DNA from: Candidatus Bipolaricaulota bacterium
GTDB taxonomy: Bacteria > Bipolaricaulota > Bipolaricaulia > UBA7950 > UBA9294
Direction of reading: 5' to 3'
NCBI GenBank assembly: GCA_020350845.1
Contig: CP070725.1
Coordinates: 1,508,656-1,538,176, forward strand
Length of the DNA stretch: 29,521 bases
How positions within the stretch are numbered: position 1 is the stretch's first letter; every line of letters begins with the position of its first letter. The notes under the pieces are model-generated. The model did no database searches. It saw only the letters and a list, made by a program, of their open reading frames with translations, and was not told the DNA's origin. Both the position numbers and the translations under genes were made by a program. Positions 22,472 to 29,521 of this stretch are shown here, piece by piece.

Positions 22472-23446
22472 TCACGCTTCTGAGGGTACGACGGTGATCA
22501 CGACATTCCCCTTCTTGTGTCCCTTCGCTACGTACCGATGGGCTTCGGCGATTTCCTCAAGCGGATAGCGTCGATCGATGACAGTCCTGAGCCTCCCCCT
22601 TTCCATGAGCTCCTTGAGGTACAGCAGATCCTTGAGCCGATCGGCCGGAGGTCGCAGCCCGGTGGCCATGAACTTCGCTCTCCTCCTGCCGAACCGCGGG
22701 AGAAGAACCCCGAGCGTCGGGAAGGTGGAAAGGTAGATTCCATCCTCTGCGAGAACCTTCCTACAGCGAGAGAAGGAGCTCTTGGCTACCACGTCGAAGA
22801 TGATGTCGTAGCTTTCGCCGCTTCGGGTGAAGTCCTCCTGCGTGTAGTCGATGACGTGATCCGCGCCGAGCGACTTCACCAACTCGAGATTGGCCGTGCT
22901 GCAAACGCCGGTCACCTCGGCGCCGAAGTGTTCCGCGATCTGCACCGCCATCGACCCGATGCTTGCCGAAGCTCCGTTGATGAGGACCCGGTGCTTGCTC
23001 TGGATCTGTCCGCCGTCTCTCAAGAACGGCATTGCGGTGAGGAAGCTGTCGCACGCAGCCGCGGCCTCGTCGAACGAGACATTCGCCGGCTTGAGCGCCA
23101 GGAGCCCGTCCTCTGGCATGCAGATGTACTCCGCGAAGGCTCCCGTCTCAGGCTCCGCGAAGACCTGGTCTCCCATTCGGAAGCGAGTGACTCGTTCGCC
23201 AGCAGCCGCAATGACCCCCGCCAGCTCGACGCCGAGGATGGCAACCTTCGGTCGCGTGAGGCCTAGATTCGGCGAGAAGATCCGCGCGATGATCGGCTTC
23301 CCAGAGATGTTTGCGAGGTTGGCTGTTGTGACTGTCGTCGCATGGATCCTGATCAGCACTTCGCTGTCCGCGGGCGCGGGACGCGGCACGTCCTGAAGTT
23401 GAAGGACGTCCGGGGATCCGTATCGGGTGTAGACGATCGCTCGCAT
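22472..23446 (-). CDS. Zinc-less medium-chain dehydrogenase/reductase, copy 2
   Basis: This 324-aa protein has the same layout as its downstream paralogue. The N-terminal part has RYGSPDVLQLQDVPRPAP and AILGVELAGVIAAAGERV; the nucleotide-binding loop reads INGASASIGSMAVQIAEHFG, where the usual GGVG has become ASIG, so cofactor binding may be weaker or altered. EVTGVCSTANLELVKSLGAD and the following GADHVIDYTQEDFTR are nearly the same as in copy 1. The ATG at 23446 follows the stop of the small membrane gene by one base (TGACATG), so the two are coupled. Confidence 0.87.
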   Translation of the reverse strand: MRAIVYTRYGSPDVLQLQDVPRPAPADSEVLIRIHATTVTTANLANISGKPIIARIFSPNLGLTRPKVAILGVELAGVIAAAGERVTRFRMGDQVFAEPETGAFAEYICMPEDGLLALKPANVSFDEAAAACDSFLTAMPFLRDGGQIQSKHRVLINGASASIGSMAVQIAEHFGAEVTGVCSTANLELVKSLGADHVIDYTQEDFTRSGESYDIIFDVVAKSSFSRCRKVLAEDGIYLSTFPTLGVLLPRFGRRRAKFMATGLRPPADRLKDLLYLKELMERGRLRTVIDRRYPLEEIAEAHRYVAKGHKKGNVVITVVPSEA

Positions 23447-23447
23447 G

Positions 23448-23630
23448 TCACGCCTGTCTGTCCGGAAGCACGGCCGCGATCAGCAAGCCGACACCTACCC
23501 CCATGAGGATCGAAGCGACGAACAGCAGAGCGGACGTCTGCAGGAAGACAAAGCCTACCCCCACTCCGATGAGCGTCGTGCCGCCGATGGCCAATCCTCC
23601 ACGATCCACGGGCTTGCGTTCCTTCGTCAT
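23448..23630 (-). CDS. Small two-helix membrane protein
   Basis: This 60-aa protein has a charged N terminus (MTKERKPVDRGG) and two hydrophobic helices, LAIGGTTLIGVGVGFVFL (about 13-30) and LLFVASILMGVGVGLLIAAV (about 36-55). It has a good ribosome site (AAAGGAG, 7 nt before the ATG at 23630) and is placed between two MDR genes, with its stop one base before the next start. Function unknown; it may anchor or accompany the neighbouring oxidoreductases, but that is only inferred from position. Confidence 0.7.
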   Translation of the reverse strand: MTKERKPVDRGGLAIGGTTLIGVGVGFVFLQTSALLFVASILMGVGVGLLIAAVLPDRQA

Positions 23631-23688
23631 CCGACCGCTCCTTTCGTTGCAGTGATCTGTGCTGCGCCTTCAGGGGGCGCGCGGTCAC

Positions 23689-24696
23689 TCAGTCGTTTGC
23701 CGTCAGGACGATCTTGCCTGCGACTCCCCCGCGCTCCAGGAGCTCGTGGGCGCGAGCGGCCTCCGCCAAGGGAATGCGCGCGGCCACCACCGGGTCGATC
23801 TTGCCCGACGCAAGTTGCGCGATCAGCTCCGCCAGCGTCTCGGAAACGTGCTTCCCCGCGTTGGGCGTCGAAGGTACCTTGCGACCGTCCGGCAGGATCT
23901 TCAGCAGGGCGCGCATGAGGAGGGTAGAAGGGATGATTCTCAGGCCATGGCTCCTCGTCGCCGCCACGCCGAACCACACCAAGCGGCCGCCCCTACGAAG
24001 GGCGCGGTAGGACCGCCAGAGCTGTCGCGCGCCGCCGATCGGGTCGAACACGGCGTCGACTCCGTCGCCTGTGAGCTGCCGGACACACGCCACGAAGTCG
24101 TCCGCCCGGTAGTCGATCGGAGTCGCTCCAAACGCCGAAACGAGGTGATGGTTGTGCTTCGATGCGGTGCCGAACATCTCGAGCCCGACCTGTCGGCCGA
24201 GGTCGAGTAACGCGCTGCCGACGCCTCCTGCAGCACCGTGGACGAGGATACGATCGCCCTCCCGCACCTGTGCCGCCCGGTGCAGCATCACGTGCGCGGT
24301 CACGTAGTTCACGACGAGACAGACCGCTCGGACCGGATCGAGCTCCGAGGGCACGGGGACCCACTCCCCGGCGGCCATGGAGACGTACTCCGCGTAGCCG
24401 CCGCCGACGCCGAGCGAGAACGTCCCGCCCGCGACCATCTGCCCCGGCTGGAAGGCGGTCACGCCTGCGCCGAGCTCCTCCACGATGCCGACGACATCCT
24501 CGCCAGGGGTGAACGGCACCCGCGGGGTTCCGGGGAGTCTCCCGGAGCGGCGAAACATGAGGTCGTAGGCGGAGACGCCCGCCGCGAGGACCTTCACGCG
24601 GACCTCGCCGGCCTTGGGCTCGGGGATGTCCTCCTCGATGACCTGCAGGACCTCGGGCCCGCCATGGCGACTGACGACGACACGTCGATACTTCAT
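23689..24696 (-). CDS. Medium-chain dehydrogenase/reductase, copy 3 (more distant)
   Basis: This 335-aa MDR protein has an N-terminal GroES-like part (RHGGPEVLQVIEEDIPEP, PFTPGEDVVGIVEELGAGV) and a Rossmann loop HGAAGGVGSALLDLGRQVG. Other landmarks are GLEMFGTASKHNHHLVSAFG and AVFDPIGGARQLWRSYRAL, the latter typical of quinone-reductase-like enzymes. Zinc ligands are not seen. It is less similar to the two downstream MDR copies than they are to each other. The ATG at 24696 follows GGGAG. It lies 45 bp after the DUF4389 gene and 58 bp before the small membrane gene. Confidence 0.87.
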   Translation of the reverse strand: MKYRRVVVSRHGGPEVLQVIEEDIPEPKAGEVRVKVLAAGVSAYDLMFRRSGRLPGTPRVPFTPGEDVVGIVEELGAGVTAFQPGQMVAGGTFSLGVGGGYAEYVSMAAGEWVPVPSELDPVRAVCLVVNYVTAHVMLHRAAQVREGDRILVHGAAGGVGSALLDLGRQVGLEMFGTASKHNHHLVSAFGATPIDYRADDFVACVRQLTGDGVDAVFDPIGGARQLWRSYRALRRGGRLVWFGVAATRSHGLRIIPSTLLMRALLKILPDGRKVPSTPNAGKHVSETLAELIAQLASGKIDPVVAARIPLAEAARAHELLERGGVAGKIVLTAND

Positions 24697-24725
24697 GTCT
24701 CTCCCTGTCTCCCTCCGAATCCGCA

Positions 24726-24743
24726 GAGGGCAGCGCCGCCCTC
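24726..24743. repeat. Perfect hairpin at the DUF4389 stop codon
   Basis: GAGGGC and GCCCTC form a perfect 6-bp stem with a 6-nt loop that includes the TGA of the DUF4389 gene (24742-24744). No T tract follows, so full termination before the dehydrogenase cluster is doubtful; partial termination or mRNA processing is possible. Confidence 0.4.
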
Positions 24744-26052
24744 ACTCCTCCAGTCGGAACGGCGGGTAGGTGTCGGTCATCAGCGCCACATAGGCGAAGA
24801 CACGGAAGGTCCATCGGTTCAGGCCGACGATCAGCCGGAAGATGTCCTTCGGGTATCTCCCGGTGAACAAGAGCGCGACGCCAGCGAAGAGCGCGAGGAT
24901 GAAGACGAGCCCGCATTGGTAGAAGCCGGCCCCACCCTGGAAGACTCCGACGATAATGTAGTGAGGGATCGCAAGCAGCCACCATTTGACCAACGCCAGT
25001 CCGGGGGAGAGCCTTCCCGGGTAGGGCACGTCCAGATCGGCGGGGTACTTCCCTGATCTCAGGGTGAACGGAGGATAGGCGTCTGTTGCGAGCGCCTCAT
25101 AGCTGTAGAACGCGACCCTCCATGACCAGCGCATCACCCCGACGTTGTAGTCGAACAGCCCCCGCGGGTAGCGCCCCGTGAACACGATCGCAAACAGCGA
25201 GACGATCCACGAGACGACGAAGCCGCACCACAGGAACGCAAGCACGATGTAGTGGGGAATGAGCAGGAACCACTTGACGAGCCATAGCGCCGGCGAGAGC
25301 GGCTCGGTGAGCTCTGCCTTGAAGACGAGCGGGAAGCCGCCCGCCTCTGCGGCTCGGATGAGAGGCTCCTCCCGCGGCTCCGCGGTGCGTGTCTGTCGCG
25401 CGACGGCGAGGACGAGAATGAGTCCGATCGCAGTCAGCAGGATGCCCGCCGCGAGGAGCCCCAAACCCAGGGGGAGGAGCCACGGCGCTTCGGCGCCGAC
25501 GGAGGCGGCGACATCAATCGCACGGGACCCGTCGGCGTTCATGACGACGAGCGCCCAATCGCCGGGCTCGATCTCCCAGTAGAGGTCTTGCGTCCCCGTG
25601 CCCTCGACGCTGGCGGTCCAGAACTCCTGATCAGCCGGTGGCGCCGGCGCGCTCGGCCCGACATGGTCGTCGTACTCCACGGTCCAGACGCGCTTCTTCT
25701 CGCGGTCCGCGAAGTCGATCTCCTCGATCTCCGAGTACGAGACATCGAGGAGATAGCTGTCGAGGGCGGCGCGCGGCGCAATGCCCACGAAGACGGGCGC
25801 ATCGCCTGTGATGCGGACCCGGACCATCGTCGGATGGCGATACCACCAGATCCAGTCGTCTTCGAGGACCACTTCGCCGACGATGGCGTAGCTGTCTCGT
25901 ACGAGATCTGCGGACGGCGACGTGAGATACCCCTCGTCGTCGGTCATTCCGAGGTCGACTCCGACCAGCGCCCCACCACCGAACAGGAGCCCGATTCCCA
26001 GGATAAGGATTAGGCTTCCGAGGATCAGTGCGACGACTCTCCCTGCGCTCAT
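24742..26052 (-). CDS. DUF4389 membrane protein
   Basis: This 436-aa membrane protein starts with a helix (about 5-27, VVALILGSLILILGIGLLFGG). An extracytoplasmic segment of about 170 residues follows, then a second helix group near 205-230 and the DUF4389 part (about 250-436). There, a repeated unit is seen twice: YPRGLFDYNVGVMRWSWRV with AYPPF, and YPKDIFRLIVGLNRWTFRV with TYPPF. Each unit contains paired hydrophobic helices with HYIVLAFLW or HYIIVGVFQ. Function unknown. The ATG at 26052 follows a GGGGG ribosome site; the longer open frame upstream would cross the promoter. Confidence 0.85.
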   Translation of the reverse strand: MSAGRVVALILGSLILILGIGLLFGGGALVGVDLGMTDDEGYLTSPSADLVRDSYAIVGEVVLEDDWIWWYRHPTMVRVRITGDAPVFVGIAPRAALDSYLLDVSYSEIEEIDFADREKKRVWTVEYDDHVGPSAPAPPADQEFWTASVEGTGTQDLYWEIEPGDWALVVMNADGSRAIDVAASVGAEAPWLLPLGLGLLAAGILLTAIGLILVLAVARQTRTAEPREEPLIRAAEAGGFPLVFKAELTEPLSPALWLVKWFLLIPHYIVLAFLWCGFVVSWIVSLFAIVFTGRYPRGLFDYNVGVMRWSWRVAFYSYEALATDAYPPFTLRSGKYPADLDVPYPGRLSPGLALVKWWLLAIPHYIIVGVFQGGAGFYQCGLVFILALFAGVALLFTGRYPKDIFRLIVGLNRWTFRVFAYVALMTDTYPPFRLEE

Positions 26053-26108
26053 CTCGCAACCCCCTTCACAGCGAACCACTTCCTCGCTCTCTCGTGGATC
26101 TCCCGAGC

Positions 26109-26137
26109 ATCGTACCGACCGAAGGTCGTGCGTCCAA
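26109..26137 (-). promoter_or_regulatory. Promoter of the DUF4389 gene and perhaps the dehydrogenase cluster
   Basis: On the minus strand, TTGGAC (26132-26137) and TACGAT (26109-26114) are separated by 17 bp. Transcription would start near 26102, about 50 nt before the ATG. No separate promoter is evident before the MDR genes, so a long transcript is possible. Confidence 0.5.
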
Positions 26138-26225
26138 CTCGCTAGCCGAGACCCCGTCCGAGAGGTGGAGAGCCGGCGAGACGATGTCGTCTGCCCACGC
26201 ACGGGGGAGAGTCCGCAGCCCGGAC

Positions 26226-26254
26226 TTGACCGACCGGGATCCTCTGCGGATGCT
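26226..26254 (+). promoter_or_regulatory. Candidate promoter of the four-helix membrane gene
   Basis: TTGACC (26226-26231), a 17-bp spacer and GATGCT (26249-26254), a weak -10 box. Transcription would begin about 12 nt before the ATG at 26273. Confidence 0.3.
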
Positions 26255-26272
26255 CGCACGGGGGTGAGGGGA

Positions 26273-26659
26273 ATGAGCAGAGCGGCTCGAACCTCGCTGA
26301 TCTTCGGTATCTACATGATCCTGCTGGGGTTGTTCCTGCTGATCGCGCCCAATACGCTGATCACGTTCTTCGGACTGCCCACGACGACGGATGTATGGAT
26401 TCGGGTCGTGGGGATGATGCTGTTCCTGCTGTCCTACTACTACATCCAAGCGGCGCGCAGGGACCTGACAGAGTTCTTCCGATGGTCGGTGGTCGCTCGT
26501 GCAGCGGTCATCGTCTTCTTCGCCGGGTTCGTGATCTTCGATCTGGTGAAGCCGATCCTCCTTCTGTTTGGCGGGGTGGACCTTTGCGCCGCGATGTGGA
26601 CGCTCCTCGCGCTGCGAAAGGACAGGAGAATGCAGGACCGTCCCGTGGACGCGACATGA
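26273..26659 (+). CDS. Four-helix membrane protein of unknown function
   Basis: This 128-aa protein has four predicted membrane helices: TSLIFGIYMILLGLFLLIAP, WIRVVGMMLFLLSYYYIQAA, VVARAAVIVFFAGFVIFDLV and a short one around GGVDLCAAMWTLLAL, ending in a charged tail (RKDRRMQDR). No family is recognised with certainty. The ATG at 26273 is preceded by GAGGGGA. It is divergent from the DUF4389 gene and convergent with the crystallin-like gene; GGGAA/TTCCC at 26673-26688 could form a weak 3' hairpin. Confidence 0.75.
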   Translation: MSRAARTSLIFGIYMILLGLFLLIAPNTLITFFGLPTTTDVWIRVVGMMLFLLSYYYIQAARRDLTEFFRWSVVARAAVIVFFAGFVIFDLVKPILLLFGGVDLCAAMWTLLALRKDRRMQDRPVDAT

Positions 26660-26722
26660 GCGTTCGATGACAGGGAAGCCAGATTCCCAGCCGCCGAGCC
26701 GCCTGAACACACAGCGAAGCGA

Positions 26723-27883
26723 CTAGGGAGCCTCCCCTCGGCGGAAGAAGACGTTCCCGCTGGCCCACTCGATGCGAACCACGTTGTCGTATTCGTCGAG
26801 GATCGCGGTGCCGATGTCGTGGCCGCTTCCGTTCTCCCCTTCCCAGGCGACCTCGAGCTGCAGACCGTATATCGTGCCGTATCCCCATTCGCGAAAGCGC
26901 TCGACGTACCACGTGAAGTCGTGGCCGCTCTGGGTGATCACGTAGGCGAGCTGGAACGTGCTCTGCCACGTCCCGCTGATGTCGGGGACGAACTCGGGTT
27001 GCCCGTCGGGTTCCTCAATGTGCGGCCCGGACGAAGAGCCCACGAAGCCCGGCGATCGAGTATCCCCCGGCGGCGTGCCGGACCATCTCACCTTGAGCGA
27101 CTGCGTCCTGGCGCGAGCCGGAATCCAGATGACCCCTTGCCAGTACCCCCGATGCGCCCACGGAGACCAGTACGTCAGGTCGACCTCCTTGTAGCCGTAG
27201 GGGGGGCATTCACTCACGGCGTTGGGCTCGTCTTTCGTATCCTTGGGGAATGTGAGCGTGTACGTGCTGCCTCCGAAGCTCCTCTCGTAGAAGAGCTCGG
27301 CCTCGACGTCTAGTCCCTGCAGCGTGACGTAGAAGACGTTGCCATCCATGTAGCTCCCGACATAGCTGTAGCCAGCTTCGATCGTCTTCTCGGATTGGGG
27401 CAAGGGGTAGAACGCTCGGACAGGGCCATGCCCGGAGGTATATCCGGCGACCTTCCAGCAGGTCTCCTCGTGTAGGTAGACGCCCAACGGGCGTTCGAGG
27501 GTCGTGTGACCATACTTCCGCGGGAAGACGATGAGCGAGGAGATCGCGTCGTTCCAGTAGTCGCTCAGGGAGTGGACATTCGCGGAGAAGATGTCAGCCG
27601 GTCCGGCGAAGCCGGGGAAGCGGAAGACCGCGACTCGCACCTCCGAGCCGACCTGGATGGAGGAGATCCGCTCGTCGAACCAGCCGAGATCCGTCACCAG
27701 CCGGTGACGCATGCTGTCTTCGAGCCGAAACGACTGCCGTTGCCCCGTGAAGTTCACGTGCTGCCAGATCACGACTTCATAGGGATTGACGCCGCCGTCG
27801 GCGACAGCCTTCAGATCGAAGCTGACGGCCACGCAGAGGGCCACAACGACTCCTGTGACGACGCTTCTTGCCACACGCCGCAT
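26723..27883 (-). CDS. Secreted beta/gamma-crystallin-domain protein
   Basis: This 386-aa protein has a signal peptide (about residues 1-29) and a beta/gamma-crystallin domain at about 36-121. The domain has two half-motifs of the calcium-binding type: DERISS (70-75) and NDAISS (111-116), matching the N/D-N/D-x-x-S/T-S clamp. The middle region (about 125-290) is Tyr- and Trp-rich beta sequence with no match I know. The C-terminal part (from about 299, ISGTWQSTFQLAYVITQSG) looks like a lipocalin-like beta barrel seen in other bacterial secreted proteins. The likely role is calcium-stabilised structural or envelope function. The start is the ATG at 27883, with GGGAG 9 nt before it; a TTG nine bases upstream has no proper ribosome site. 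Confidence 0.82.
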   Translation of the reverse strand: MRRVARSVVTGVVVALCVAVSFDLKAVADGGVNPYEVVIWQHVNFTGQRQSFRLEDSMRHRLVTDLGWFDERISSIQVGSEVRVAVFRFPGFAGPADIFSANVHSLSDYWNDAISSLIVFPRKYGHTTLERPLGVYLHEETCWKVAGYTSGHGPVRAFYPLPQSEKTIEAGYSYVGSYMDGNVFYVTLQGLDVEAELFYERSFGGSTYTLTFPKDTKDEPNAVSECPPYGYKEVDLTYWSPWAHRGYWQGVIWIPARARTQSLKVRWSGTPPGDTRSPGFVGSSSGPHIEEPDGQPEFVPDISGTWQSTFQLAYVITQSGHDFTWYVERFREWGYGTIYGLQLEVAWEGENGSGHDIGTAILDEYDNVVRIEWASGNVFFRRGEAP

Positions 27884-27892
27884 GGTTGTCAA

Positions 27893-28324
27893 CTCCCAGG
27901 GCTCCCACCCTACACCCAGGGGCCTAGCTGCGGCAAGTCCGGCGCTACACTAGACGCAGATCCTCCGGCGACGCAGGGGATCTTCAACTTCCTCGAAACA
28001 CACGGAGCAGTGCGGGGCGAGGAGCTGCCCATCGAGTAGTGCTCGTCCTTCCCAGCGCCACTCGCGCTCGCCGCCAGCGGAGCGCTGACGCCCCTCAGCC
28101 CGCGTCCCGTGGCCGCCGAGGAGACCGCGGTAGTGCATCTCGCGAGAGCACGGAACGGCTATCGCTTGCGGTGCCCGGAAACTTCCGAGGCAGCCTCAGT
28201 GGTGGACCTCATGGACGCCAATCCTCGGGGCTTTGCCCAACCGTGCCGCGAAGCGTAGCCTCCTCTGACGACCTCGTGGCGGAGGGACGCGGTCTGCGCT
28301 GTAGGCAAAGAGAGGGAGAACACC
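27893..28324. other. Gene-poor stretch of about 430 bp with a possible gene remnant
   Basis: Apart from the promoter at 27907-27936, no complete gene is visible. On the plus strand one frame reads protein-like sequence on both sides of a stop codon at 28037-28039 (TQGIFNFLETHGAVRGEELP before it, and ETAVVHLARARNGYRLRCPE then a TAG at 28256-28258 after it). A GTG at 28109 could start a 49-codon frame, but it has no ribosome site. This may be the debris of a lost gene. I could not name a family. Confidence 0.3.
27907..27936 (-). promoter_or_regulatory. Promoter of the beta/gamma-crystallin gene
   Basis: On the minus strand, TTGCCG (27931-27936) and TAGGGT (27907-27912) are separated by 18 bp. 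Transcription near 27900 would leave a leader of about 17 nt with the GGGAG ribosome site. Confidence 0.45.
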
Positions 28325-28540
28325 ATGGCTGACAGGTTCACAGGTGTCTATGTCGCGCTTGTGACCCCTATGACGGCAGACGGGGAGATCGACCTCGTGA
28401 CGCTTTGCGGCTTCGTCGAACATCTCATTGGTCGTGGCGTGCACGGGGTCATCCCGCTGGGTAGCACCGGCGAGTGCTACGCCCTCGATGACGGAGAGCG
28501 GCGCGTTGTCATGTCGGCGACGATCGATCAGGCGGTTTGA
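28325..28540 (+). pseudogene. Truncated dihydrodipicolinate-synthase/NAL-family gene
   Basis: The 71-codon frame encodes only the N-terminal quarter of a DapA/NanA-family aldolase (usual length about 290-300 aa). The family start FTGVYVALVTPMTADGEID is intact and the phosphate- or carboxylate-binding GSTGE occurs at residues 46-50. The frame then ends in TGA at 28538-28540 after ATIDQAV. The Schiff-base Lys and the catalytic Tyr of the family are absent, and the following sequence in all three plus frames shows no continuation. A good start (GGGAG before the ATG at 28325) remains. This is a deleted gene, with the next gene's upstream DNA abutting the break. Confidence 0.75.
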
Positions 28541-28588
28541 CAGGAGCCTCGGTGACTGCGCATGTCTCTGCGCGGTACCTACTGTAGG
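28537..28588 (+). promoter_or_regulatory. Candidate promoter and palindrome before the acetyltransferase gene
   Basis: A perfect TTGACA (28537-28542) overlaps the stop codon of the truncated aldolase gene, but the -10 region 17 bp on is poor. Downstream, CCTAC-T-GTAGG (28578-28588) is a perfect palindrome in the right place for an operator. Both are weak taken alone. Confidence 0.25.
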
Positions 28589-28607
28589 CCTGAGAAGGAG
28601 TCACCCG

Positions 28608-29168
28608 ATGCGCTCCAGAAGTGAGAAGGAGAAGATGCTCGCTGGAGAGTCCTACAGCTTTCGTGACCCCGAACTTGTGGCCGAACGCGAGAAGGCGAAG
28701 GAGCTTCTCCGGCTCCTGAACGCGGCCGAAGAGGTCGCCGAACGGCAAGCCATCCTTCGGAAGCTGCTGGGAGGGATGGGGGAGGCGTCGTTCGTCGAGT
28801 CGCCGTTCCACTGCACCTATGGCAAGAACACCCACGTCGGAGACCACTCCTATCTGAACTTCTCGTGCATCGTTCTCGACAACAACGAGGTGCGCATCGG
28901 CTCCCGTGTGATGATTGGGCCCGCGGTCCAGATCTACACGGCAGCACATCCTCTCCAGGTGGCTTCACGCAATCGGGGGCAGGAGGTCGCCAAGCCAGTC
29001 ACGATCGGGGACGATGTATGGATCGGTGGAGGTGCCGTCCTGTTGCCAGGAGTGACTGTTGGGCGGAGTGCAGTGGTCGGTGCGGGGGCGGTCGTCACGC
29101 GGAGCGTTCCCGCAAGCACCGTCGTGGCAGGGAATCCAGCCAGAGTGATCCGGGAGATCGAGCACTAG
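28608..29168 (+). CDS. Maltose/galactoside O-acetyltransferase family (hexapeptide repeat)
   Basis: This 186-aa protein matches the LacA/Maa acetyltransferase family. The N-terminal helical cap begins EKEKMLAGESYSFRDPELV. The left-handed beta-helix carries FVESPFHCTYGKNTHVG, the catalytic His114 in IYTAAHPL, then ITIGDDVWIGGGAVLLPGV-type sequence (here VTIGDDVWIGGGAVLLPG) and the ending VVAGNPARVIREI. It transfers acetyl from acetyl-CoA to the 6-hydroxyl of a sugar; the sugar is unknown. The ATG at 28608 follows AAGGAG with an 8-nt gap. The length is normal for the family, so the gene is intact although it follows a broken one. Confidence 0.92.
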   Translation: MRSRSEKEKMLAGESYSFRDPELVAEREKAKELLRLLNAAEEVAERQAILRKLLGGMGEASFVESPFHCTYGKNTHVGDHSYLNFSCIVLDNNEVRIGSRVMIGPAVQIYTAAHPLQVASRNRGQEVAKPVTIGDDVWIGGGAVLLPGVTVGRSAVVGAGAVVTRSVPASTVVAGNPARVIREIEH

Positions 29169-29241
29169 GCTTCTGCTAGATGGCCACGGTAGAGCCTGGT
29201 GTTGACGGGCTTTCGGGACCGGCTGCGCGATGGGAGGCTCT

Positions 29242-29521
29242 GTGAAGCGAGTCTTGGGGCGAAGCGGCATCGAGGTCAGCGCGATCGGGCTGGGCACCGC
29301 ACGAATCGGCGGATTGGGCTATTCCCGCCGAGGCGACCACGAAACCAGGCTCATCCCGGGAGCGGTGGAGGAGTCGATGCGGGCGATCCGCGTCGCCATC
29401 GATCGCGGGATCACCTTCTTCGACACGGCGGACGTGTATGGGGAGGGACGCTCGGAGGAGTTCCTGGGACGGGCCCTCGAGACACGTCGCTCGGACGTCC
29501 TGATCGCGACGAAGGTTCGAG
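29242..29521 (+). CDS. Aldo/keto reductase, 3'-truncated by the window edge
   Basis: Only the first 93 residues are present. RVLGRSGIEVSAIGLGTARI is the usual start of an NADPH-dependent aldo/keto reductase. The catalytic Asp61 and Tyr66 are in FFDTADVYGEGRSEE, and the catalytic Lys91 is in LIATKVR; the catalytic His lies beyond the window. The GTG at 29242 is preceded by GGGAGG with a 4-nt gap and gives the typical VKRVLGRSG opening; an ATG at 29230 would add four residues. The loop from about 24 to 40 (GLGYSRRGDHETRLIPGAVE) is slightly longer than usual. Substrate unknown. Confidence 0.87.
   Translation, partial: MKRVLGRSGIEVSAIGLGTARIGGLGYSRRGDHETRLIPGAVEESMRAIRVAIDRGITFFDTADVYGEGRSEEFLGRALETRRSDVLIATKVR

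Noticed and set aside
1..29521. CRISPR arrays, tRNA or rRNA genes, insertion sequences
   Set aside because: I saw no regularly spaced direct repeats, no cloverleaf with a TTCGA-type arm in gene-free DNA, and no transposase motifs or terminal inverted repeats. A tRNA or covariance scan would settle any missed RNA.

Overview
The window is 29.5 kb of GC-rich bacterial DNA (by eye about 60-65 % G+C). Genes are packed on both strands, with GTG and TTG starts decided by good Shine-Dalgarno sequences. Many intergenic gaps carry hexamer pairs of the type TTGnnn-17/18-TAnnnT. I see no rRNA, tRNA, CRISPR array, insertion sequence or phage gene. A complete glycyl-radical enzyme operon and a polyferredoxin-like protein point to an anaerobe. 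Lineage cannot be fixed from the sequence: deep-branching Chloroflexota, Actinomycetota or Bipolaricaulota-like bacteria are guesses only.

Left part (1-7.7 kb): the 3' end of a frameshifted C_GCAxxG_C_C-family redox protein; a secreted protein on the minus strand that joins an esterase-like-phytase domain to a class-II cyclic-nucleotide phosphodiesterase domain, with its own promoter and a strong terminator; a tandem GNAT acetyltransferase; a two-gene HD/GrpB unit whose first gene seems to be leaderless; a second GNAT; and a class III adenylate cyclase with TolB/FlgO-like and TPR domains.

Middle (7.7-16.7 kb): a translationally coupled operon (TPR-like protein, Nif3-family metalloprotein, Fe-S protein with joins GTGA and ATGA); a probable lipoprotein; a SnoaL-like and a TfoX-C-only protein; a membrane acyltransferase with a 2TM protein; a small Cys-motif protein; a seven-bladed YVTN propeller without signal peptide; a RimJ/RimL-type acetyltransferase; and a secreted LCAT-like alpha/beta hydrolase.

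Core finding (16.8-20.9 kb): hpdB-hpdC-hpdA on the minus strand, encoding 4-hydroxyphenylacetate decarboxylase (the p-cresol-forming glycyl-radical enzyme), its two-cluster Fe-S small subunit and its radical-SAM activase. A recognisable promoter precedes it. Five catalytic or substrate residues of the large subunit align with the Clostridium enzyme at a constant offset of 5, as I recall its numbering.

Right part (21-29.5 kb): a minus-strand cluster of three zinc-less medium-chain dehydrogenases mixed with two small membrane proteins, preceded by a DUF4389 membrane protein; a four-helix membrane protein; a secreted beta/gamma-crystallin-domain protein; a roughly 430-bp gene-poor stretch; a dihydrodipicolinate-synthase-family gene cut to 71 codons; a maltose/galactoside O-acetyltransferase; and the start of an aldo/keto reductase that runs off the window.
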